Positions 6,261 through 11,021 of a DNA stretch of 11,021 bases are shown here, one piece after another. The notes under the pieces are model-generated. The model was not told where the DNA came from. It worked only from the letters and a program-made list of their open reading frames with translations, and searched no databases. The stretch is taken from contig JAAZAQ010000264.1 in assembly GCA_012514225.1 (NCBI GenBank), positions 1-11,021 on the forward strand. Reading direction: 5' to 3'. Each line of letters opens with the position of its first letter. Positions within the stretch are counted from its first letter, which is position 1. Source of the DNA: Clostridiales bacterium. GTDB taxonomy: Bacteria > Bacillota > Clostridia > Christensenellales > Aristaeellaceae. The position numbers were made by a program, and so were the translations under genes.

Positions 6261-6293
6261 TGATTAGCCGGAAAGCGGGTGAACAAACAAAAC

Positions 6294-6845
6294 ATGGAGC
6301 AGAAGGTCAACAAGAACCTGGAAGCCAAGATGCAGAAGGTGTCCGAAATCGCCAGCCGCCTGGAGAAATCCAAGAGCATGGTGATGGTGGATTTCAAGGG
6401 CATCACGGTGGAGGAGATTACCGCCCTGCGCGTCAAGTTCCGCGAGGCGGGCGTCGACTACGTGGTGTTGAAGAACTCCCTGATGCACCGCGCGCTCAAC
6501 GAGCACGGCATCAAGGGGCTCGACGACCTGCTCGTCGGGCCGTCCGCCTTCGCCTTCGGGATGAAGGACGAGGTATCGCCCGCGAAAATCATCAGCGAGT
6601 TCATCGAGCAGAGCAAGTCCGAGAAAATGACCATCAAGGCCGGCCTGGTGGAAGGCAAGGTGGTGGATTCCAAGGCTGTCATGGCCCTGGCCAAGCTGCC
6701 GCCCAAGGAAGTGCTCATCGCGAAGATGATGGGCAGCCTCAACGCCCCGGTCACCAACTTCGTCGGCGTGCTCAGCGCGACGCTGCGCTCCCTGGTCTAC
6801 GCGGTGGACGCGGTCCGCAAGCAGAAGGAAGCCGCGGAAGCCTGA
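6294..6845 (+). CDS. rplJ: 50S ribosomal protein L10
   Basis: A 183-residue L10 from the ATG at 6294. Family features: KSKSMVMVDFKGITVEEITALR, the 23S rRNA-binding N-terminal domain, then VVLKNSLMHRAL, GPSAFAFG and KAGLVEGK. The C-terminal helix (about 130 to the end) carries the L7/L12 dimers of the ribosomal stalk. The start is uncertain: a GTG at 6279 is in frame and adds five residues, but has no well-spaced Shine-Dalgarno; the ATG fits the length seen in Bacillus better, though its best ribosome site (GGTGA at 6278-6282) is rather far. It forms an operon with rplL, with a 42-base gap, and is controlled by the leader. Confidence 0.95.
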   Translation: MEQKVNKNLEAKMQKVSEIASRLEKSKSMVMVDFKGITVEEITALRVKFREAGVDYVVLKNSLMHRALNEHGIKGLDDLLVGPSAFAFGMKDEVSPAKIISEFIEQSKSEKMTIKAGLVEGKVVDSKAVMALAKLPPKEVLIAKMMGSLNAPVTNFVGVLSATLRSLVYAVDAVRKQKEAAEA

Positions 6846-6887
6846 ACCCAAACCTGGAAACCATACAAATTTTTTGGAGGAAAACCC

Positions 6888-7262
6888 ATGAAACGCGAAG
6901 AAATCCTGTCCGCTATCGAGTCGATGACCGTGCTGGAGCTGGCTGAGCTGGTCAAGGAGCTGGAAGAGAAGTTCGGCGTGTCCGCCGCCGCCCCCGTCGC
7001 CGCCGCCGCCCCCGCCGCCGCGGCCGCCGCCGCCCCCGTGGAAGAGAAGACCGAGTTCGACGTCGTGCTCACCAACGCCGGCGCCGAGAAGATCAAGGTC
7101 ATCAAGGTCGTGCGCGAAGTCGTCAGCGGCCTGGGCCTGAAGGAAGCCAAGGAGTTCGTCGAGTCCGCCCCCAAGACCATCAAGGAAGGCCTGCCCAAGG
7201 CCGAAGCCGAGAAGATCAAGAAGCAGTTCGAGGAAGTCGGCGCGACCGTCGAAATCAAGTAA
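6888..7262 (+). CDS. rplL: 50S ribosomal protein L7/L12
   Basis: A 124-residue L7/L12. Residues 1-30 are the N-terminal dimerisation and L10-binding helices; 32-51 are an Ala/Pro hinge, longer and purer in alanine than usual; 55-124 are the globular domain that recruits and activates translation GTPases, with [23 protein letters not shown] and the C-terminal VGATVEIK. A strong Shine-Dalgarno TTGGAGG lies eight bases before the ATG, stronger than that of rplJ, as expected for a protein needed in several copies per ribosome. A terminator follows 18 bases after the stop. Confidence 0.97.
   Translation: MKREEILSAIESMTVLELAELVKELEEKFGVSAAAPVAAAAPAAAAAAAPVEEKTEFDVVLTNAGAEKIKVIKVVREVVSGLGLKEAKEFVESAPKTIKEGLPKAEAEKIKKQFEEVGATVEIK
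6981..7037 (+). repeat. GCC-triplet low-complexity tract encoding the L7/L12 hinge
   Basis: Nearly pure GCC codons with some CCC, encoding residues 32-50, mostly Ala with three Pro. It is coding and in frame, not a separate element. Such a tract can lengthen or shorten by slippage without changing the frame. Confidence 0.7.
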
Positions 7263-7278
7263 TCCGAGAAAACCCCAG

Positions 7279-7305
7279 AACCGCGGGCAGCCGCCCGCGG
7301 TTTTT
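7279..7305 (+). terminator. Intrinsic terminator after rplL
   Basis: CCGCGGGC (7281-7288) pairs perfectly with GCCCGCGG (7293-7300) around the loop AGCC, flanked by AA and TT that extend the stem, with a five-T run at 7301-7305. It separates the ribosomal operon from the proline operon. Confidence 0.93.
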
Positions 7306-7407
7306 GATTTCCGGGTCAAGTACAAAAGAAAACCAGCATTCCGCGCCTCCGCCCCGGCATTTTATACCGTTTCCGGCGGAAACAGGGCGTGAAGCGGCGG
7401 GCCGAAC

Positions 7408-7437
7408 TTGCGCGGCGCCGCCAGTCGATGACATAAT
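7408..7437 (+). promoter_or_regulatory. proB: Promoter of proB-proA-proC, extended -10 type
   Basis: -35-like TTGCGC at 7408-7413, 18-base spacer, then TGA-CATAAT with the -10 at 7432-7437 and a TG one base ahead, an extended -10. The expected transcript would have only some 23 untranslated bases, so no leader or riboswitch fits downstream of it. The rest of the 7306-7407 gap shows only a small inverted repeat at 7369-7383. Confidence 0.6.
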
Positions 7438-7466
7438 GAGGAAAGTTCTTCAGGGAGGCGGAAATC

Positions 7467-8252
7467 ATGTCAAACGGCAAGCCGCGCGTCGTGGTCAAGG
7501 TGGGTACGTCCACCCTGGCCTACCCTTCCGGCGGCATCAATTTCCGCGAGATGGACGCGCTGACCCGCGTGCTGGCGGACATGATGAATATGGGATTGCA
7601 GGTCGTGCTGGTGACCAGCGGGGCCATCGGCGTGGGCATGGGCAAACTGGGTTTGACCGAGCGGCCCCGCGACACGCCGGGCAAGCAGGCCGCGGCGACC
7701 GTCGGGCAGTGCGAACTGATGTACCTGTACGACAAGATGTTCTCGGAATACGGCTGCACCGTGGGGCAGCTGCTCATCACCAAGGGCGACGTGGAGGACC
7801 CGGAGCGGCACAAAAACCTGGTCAGCGTGTTCGAGCGTCTGTTTTCCTACAACGCGCTGCCCATCGTCAACGAGAACGACGCGGTGGCGGTGGAGGAAAT
7901 CGTCTACGGGGACAACGACAACCTGTCCGCCATTGTGGCGCAGCTGGTGCGGGCGCAGAAGCTGATTATCCTCACGGACACGGACGGGCTTTACGACAGC
8001 AACCCGAAACTGAACCCGGGCGCGACACTGATTCCTTTGGTGGAGGAAATGACCCCGGACATCCTGGCATTGGCCCAGAAGTCCGGCTCGGACCTGGGAA
8101 CCGGCGGGATGGTCACCAAGCTGCAGGCGGCGCGCCTCGCGACGAAAGCCGGCATCGACACCTACGTCATCAACGCCCGCCCGGTCGACAACCTGTACAG
8201 GCTGCTGGACGGGGAAAGCGTCGGCACCTGGTTTAGGGGGGGCAAGCCATGA
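7467..8252 (+). CDS. proB: Glutamate 5-kinase, short form without a PUA domain
   Basis: A 261-residue amino-acid kinase that phosphorylates glutamate to glutamyl-5-phosphate, the first and usually proline-inhibited step of proline synthesis. Motifs: VVKVGTST at 9-16, LVTSGAIGVG at 48-57, VNENDAV at 134-140, YGDND at 147-151, LTDTDGLY at 169-176 and GTGGMVTK at 211-218. Enterobacterial ProB has about 100 more residues forming a C-terminal PUA domain; here the protein stops at the end of the kinase domain, and the overlap with proA shows that this is a natural end. The ATG at 7467 has GGAGG nine bases upstream (CAGGGAGGCGGAAATC). First gene of proBAC. Confidence 0.96.
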   Translation: MSNGKPRVVVKVGTSTLAYPSGGINFREMDALTRVLADMMNMGLQVVLVTSGAIGVGMGKLGLTERPRDTPGKQAAATVGQCELMYLYDKMFSEYGCTVGQLLITKGDVEDPERHKNLVSVFERLFSYNALPIVNENDAVAVEEIVYGDNDNLSAIVAQLVRAQKLIILTDTDGLYDSNPKLNPGATLIPLVEEMTPDILALAQKSGSDLGTGGMVTKLQAARLATKAGIDTYVINARPVDNLYRLLDGESVGTWFRGGKP

Positions 8253-9490
8253 CAGTCAGGGAAATGGGGGCCCGCGCGAGAGAGGCCGCCGTAAGGCTTT
8301 CGCAAAGCGCGGACGCCCTGCGCGCGCAGGCGCTGGGAAGGATGGCGGACGCGCTGGTCGAATCCCGGGAGGCCCTGCTGCGGGAAAACCGGGCGGACCT
8401 CGCCGCGGGGAAAGACGCGGGGCTGGGAGAGGCGATGATGGACCGCCTGCGGCTGACGCCGGAGCGGATTTCGGGCATGGCGAAAGGGCTGCGGGAAATC
8501 GCGGCGCTGCCCGACCCGCTGGGAATCACGCTGTGGGAAACCCGCCGGCCCAACGGGCTGAGCATCCGGCGCGTGAGCGTGCCGCTTGGCGTGATTGCCA
8601 TCATTTTCGAGGCGCGGCCCAACGTGACGGCGGATTCCTCCGGGCTGTGCGTGCGCTCCGGCAACGCCTGCATCCTGCGGGGAGGCAAGGAAGCCATCAG
8701 GAGCAACCTGCATATCGCCCGGGTGCTGCGCGGCGCGCTGAAGGACAGCGGGCTTCCGGAGGACGCGGTGCAGCTGGTGGAAGACACCACGCGGCAGTCC
8801 GCGGAAGAGCTGATGCGGCTGACGGACGCCGTGGACCTGCTCATTCCCCGCGGCGGGAAGGGGCTCATCGATTCCGTGGTGGAAAACGCGCGGGTACCAG
8901 TGTTGAAAACCGGCGACGGCGTCTGCCATATCTACGTCGACAAGGCCGCCGGGCCTGACATGGCGGCCCGCGTCGTCCACAACGCCAAGACCTCGCGGCC
9001 CGCGGTTTGCAACGCCTGCGAGTGCGTGCTGGTACACAGGGACATCGCGCAGAAGGCATTGCCGCCCATCATGGAAAAACTGCGGGACGGCGGAGTGGTC
9101 GTCCACGGGGACGAGCGCGCCCGGGCAATCGCGCCGGACTGCGTGCCGGCCACGGAGGCGGACTGGGGGCGCGAGTACCTGGGGCTGGAGATGGCCTGCA
9201 AGGTCGTGGACAGCCTGGACGAAGCCCTCAACCATATCCGCAGGTACGGCACCGGACACAGCGAGGCCATCATCACGTCCGACAGCCGGGCGGCGGAGCG
9301 GTTCCTTTCGGAGGTCGACGCGGCGGCCGTCTACCACAACGCCTCCACGCGCTTCACCGACGGGGGCGAGTTCGGGTTCGGCGCGGAAATCGGCATTTCC
9401 ACCCAGAAGCTGCACGCGCGGGGGCCTGCGGGCCTGCGCGAGCTGACGGGGTACAAATACGTCATCGTCGGGGAGGGGCAGATCCGGTGA
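8249..9490 (+). CDS. proA: Glutamate-5-semialdehyde dehydrogenase (gamma-glutamyl phosphate reductase)
   Basis: A 413-residue enzyme of the aldehyde dehydrogenase fold that reduces glutamyl-5-phosphate to glutamate-5-semialdehyde with NADPH. Visible motifs: PLGVIAIIFEARPNVTAD at 112-129, LRGGKEA at 143-149, LLIPRGGKGLI at 197-207, the catalytic cysteine C254 in AVCNACE, and the C-terminal FTDGGEFGFGAEIGISTQK. Length is typical. The ATG at 8249 overlaps the proB stop (ATGA) and the stop overlaps the proC GTG (GTGA), so all three enzymes of the route are coupled. This helps pass the unstable glutamyl phosphate on in balanced amounts. Confidence 0.97.
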   Translation: MTVREMGARAREAAVRLSQSADALRAQALGRMADALVESREALLRENRADLAAGKDAGLGEAMMDRLRLTPERISGMAKGLREIAALPDPLGITLWETRRPNGLSIRRVSVPLGVIAIIFEARPNVTADSSGLCVRSGNACILRGGKEAIRSNLHIARVLRGALKDSGLPEDAVQLVEDTTRQSAEELMRLTDAVDLLIPRGGKGLIDSVVENARVPVLKTGDGVCHIYVDKAAGPDMAARVVHNAKTSRPAVCNACECVLVHRDIAQKALPPIMEKLRDGGVVVHGDERARAIAPDCVPATEADWGREYLGLEMACKVVDSLDEALNHIRRYGTGHSEAIITSDSRAAERFLSEVDAAAVYHNASTRFTDGGEFGFGAEIGISTQKLHARGPAGLRELTGYKYVIVGEGQIR

Positions 9491-10320
9491 AAAAGGGCAG
9501 TATCGGTTTTATCGGGCTAGGGAACATGGCCGGCGCCATCATCACGGGGCTGCGCCTGAGCGAGGCCTACCGGGACACCGTCATCCACGGGACAGACCAC
9601 AACGCCTCCAAGCGGGAGGATTACCGGTCCCGCTGCAACGTGGCCGTTCTGCCGGATGCCGGTTCCGTCGCAAAGGAAAGCGAACTGCTGGTGCTGGCCA
9701 TCAAGCCGCAGGGGCTGGACGCGCTGCTGGCGGAAATCGGGAAGGATATCGGGGAAAGAAAGCTGGTCGTATCGCTGGCGGCCGGCAAGCGCCTGTCCTT
9801 TTACGAGCAGCGGCTGGGCCGCCGGATACCCCTGGTGACCGCCATCCCCAACGTCAACGCGAAAATCGGCCTGTCCTCGACCGCGCTGTGCAAAAACGAC
9901 GCGGTCACCCCCGAACAGATGAAGAAAGCGGTCGCCCTGTTTGAGGCGGTGGGCGGCGTCGCCGTCCTTCCGGAGGACAAGCTGGCCGCCTACTCCGCCA
10001 TTTCCGGCGCAGGGCCGGCCTTCGCCTATCTGTTCGCCGACGCGCTGGCGAGCGCCGGGCTCAAGGCGGGGCTCGCCCGCAGGGACGCGCTGCAGGCGGC
10101 CTGTGAAATGCTGGAGGGCAGCGCAAGGATGATCCTCGAAAGCGGGGAGCACCCGCGCGCCCTGGCCGACCAAGTGACCTCGCCTGGCGGCACCACGATT
10201 GAGGGGATGCACACGCTCGCGAAACTGGGGTTCGAGCACGCGGTGCACGAGGCGGTACAGGCCGTCATCCGGAAAAACCAGTGGCTGGCGGAACAGGCGC
10301 AGGTGGAGAAAGCAGAGTAA
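9487..10320 (+). CDS. proC: Pyrroline-5-carboxylate reductase
   Basis: A 277-residue enzyme that reduces 1-pyrroline-5-carboxylate, formed spontaneously from glutamate semialdehyde, to proline. It has the Rossmann motif GFIGLGNMAGA at 7-17, LAIKPQ at 70-75, the substrate-binding SGAGPAFAY at 173-181 and the signature DQVTSPGGTTIEG at 228-240. The usual MPNTPA loop is replaced by IPNVNAKIG at 120-128, a variation I associate with clostridial ProC. The start is the GTG at 9487, within the proA stop, with GGGGAGGGG just ahead; the frame is open further upstream inside proA, but that part is not ProC-like. A palindromic terminator lies 73 bases beyond the stop. Confidence 0.96.
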   Translation: MKKGSIGFIGLGNMAGAIITGLRLSEAYRDTVIHGTDHNASKREDYRSRCNVAVLPDAGSVAKESELLVLAIKPQGLDALLAEIGKDIGERKLVVSLAAGKRLSFYEQRLGRRIPLVTAIPNVNAKIGLSSTALCKNDAVTPEQMKKAVALFEAVGGVAVLPEDKLAAYSAISGAGPAFAYLFADALASAGLKAGLARRDALQAACEMLEGSARMILESGEHPRALADQVTSPGGTTIEGMHTLAKLGFEHAVHEAVQAVIRKNQWLAEQAQVEKAE

Positions 10321-10393
10321 TCGCCTGGTTCCAAAACGTTTGCCAGGTTGAATTTGAACGAACGGAAGGCCCATCCAAGGCTTTTGCATGTCG

Positions 10394-10416
10394 AAAAAGG
10401 CCCATGGGCCTTTTTT
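10394..10416. terminator. Bidirectional palindromic terminator between proC and the ABC permease gene
   Basis: The perfect palindrome GGCCCATGGGCC (10399-10410) is flanked by five A on the left and six T on the right. It forms a GC stem with a U run on either strand, and so can end proBAC on the plus strand and the convergent permease transcript on the minus strand. Confidence 0.88.
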
Positions 10417-10514
10417 GATTCGGGGGATTGGCGCGGAGGGTTTCCGCTGATTGCGAGAGCGCCCCGGGCCCTGCAAAGCCGGGCAGCATGACGTCTCCCG
10501 GCAGGCTGCCGCCT

Positions 10515-11021
10515 CTACTCTGACCGCAGCGCCTCCACGGGGTGCTTGCGCGCAGCGACGCGGGAAGGGATGAAACCTGCCATCAGGGACAGCAGCGCGC
10601 TGATGCCCACCAGCGCGATGGCGCCAATCACGGGCAGGACGGCGTTGACCCCGGCGTTGTCCGTCAGGCGGTGGATGACGGCGTTGATGGGCAGGGTCAA
10701 AAGGGCGGAGACCGCGATGCCCAGGATGCCGGCGGCCAGGCCGATGATGAAGGCCTCGGCGGTGAACACGCGGCCCACGTCCTTCCGGGATGCGCCTAGG
10801 GCGCGCAGGATGCCGATTTCCTGGATGCGCTCCAGCACGGAGATGTAGGTGATGATGCCGATCATGATGGAGGAAACCACCAGGGAAACGGCGACGAAGG
10901 CGATGAGGACGTAGGAAATCACGTTGACGATGGTGGTGACGGAACTGATCATCATGGCGACGTAGTCGGTATAGACGATTTTCCCGCCTTCCCCCGCCCC
11001 GGCGTTGTACTCCTCCAGCAG
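10515..11021 (-). CDS. MacB/FtsX-type ABC transporter permease, C-terminal end (partial)
   Basis: The last 168 codons, open to the window edge; the stop is TAG at 10515-10517. The sequence shows the classic C-terminal FtsX/MacB permease domain: a long membrane helix (IVNVISYVLIAFVAVSLVV), the coupling segment LERIQEIGILRALGASRKDV, two more membrane helices, and the closing PSRVAARKHPVEALRSE. Such permeases, with an ABC ATPase, extrude or sense peptides, lipids or antibiotics, or drive cell-wall functions; the substrate cannot be told from this end. The close similarity to the large clostridial fusions of ATPase and permease suggests the missing N-terminus may carry the ATPase, which is inference. 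It is convergent with proBAC and shares the palindromic terminator. Confidence 0.9.
   Translation of the reverse strand: MLEEYNAGAGEGGKIVYTDYVAMMISSVTTIVNVISYVLIAFVAVSLVVSSIMIGIITYISVLERIQEIGILRALGASRKDVGRVFTAEAFIIGLAAGILGIAVSALLTLPINAVIHRLTDNAGVNAVLPVIGAIALVGISALLSLMAGFIPSRVAARKHPVEALRSE

Noticed and set aside
6264..7325. A 353-codon open frame on the minus strand opposite rplJ-rplL
   Set aside because: It is a shadow of the ribosomal genes; its Gly-rich runs come from the complement of the alanine hinge tract, and it crosses the rplL terminator.
7369..7383. Inverted repeat GTTTCC-GGC-GGAAAC upstream of the pro promoter
   Set aside because: The arms are six bases with a three-base loop, about 25 bases above the -35; such repeats arise by chance and no other sign links it to control of proB.
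10324..10347. Hairpin CCTGG-ttc-CAAA-acg-TTTG-CCAGG just after the proC stop
   Set aside because: It has a three-base bulge and no U run after it; the palindrome at 10394-10416 is the convincing terminator.
10478..10509. Overlapping short inverted repeats (GCCGGG/CCCGGC and GGCAGC/GCTGCC) downstream of the permease stop
   Set aside because: The two pairings compete, the loops are long and there is no U run; GC-rich sequence produces these readily.

Overview
The window is chromosomal DNA of a GC-rich (by eye well above 60%) Bacillota, most likely a clostridial lineage. The best evidence is the rplU-prp-rpmA cluster: L27 carries the N-terminal extension ending in LQLFA-SKKG that Bacillota remove with the cysteine protease Prp, and prp lies between the two ribosomal genes. 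The cdaA-cdaR pair, the L10-type leader and ATGA/GTGA gene overlaps agree with this. I cannot name the genus. No mobile element, tRNA, rRNA or CRISPR array is visible, and the region reads as core genome.

Layout. (1) 1-634, plus strand: the tail of an RdgB/HAM1 nucleotide pyrophosphatase, overlapped by a YfcE/MJ0936-type phosphodiesterase. (2) 693-4790, minus strand: cdaA (c-di-AMP synthase), cdaR (its YbbR-domain partner), an unrecognised membrane protein with a long low-complexity tail, and an RsmF-type rRNA cytosine methyltransferase. Every junction in this set is a 4-base start/stop overlap, so the four genes look like one translationally coupled unit. glmM, the common third gene of cdaAR operons, is absent here. 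(3) 4937-6050, minus strand: rplU-prp-rpmA, with its own sigma-A-like promoter, a probable L21 leader and a strong intrinsic terminator. (4) 6102-7305, plus strand: rplJ-rplL, divergent from rplU, with a consensus-like promoter, an L10-type leader ending in an attenuator hairpin, and a strong terminator after rplL. (5) 7408-10416, plus strand: proB-proA-proC, the whole glutamate-to-proline pathway as one overlapping operon, ending in a palindromic terminator that can serve both strands. (6) 10515-11021, minus strand: the C-terminal end of a MacB/FtsX-type ABC permease running off the window.

Most of the window is ordinary housekeeping DNA. The part most likely to be undescribed is the membrane protein at 2015-2866, locked by overlaps between cdaR and rsmF. 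Its tail is predicted to be cytoplasmic, Pro/Gln/Tyr-rich and disordered, with an Arg cluster, and it is a candidate extra component of c-di-AMP signalling. The regulatory RNAs ahead of rplU and rplJ and the inverted repeat ahead of cdaA are also worth a look. There is no gene-free stretch over 300 bases; the longest untranslated gaps are 5923-6293, filled by two divergent promoters and two leaders, and 7263-7466, which holds the rplL terminator and the pro promoter.
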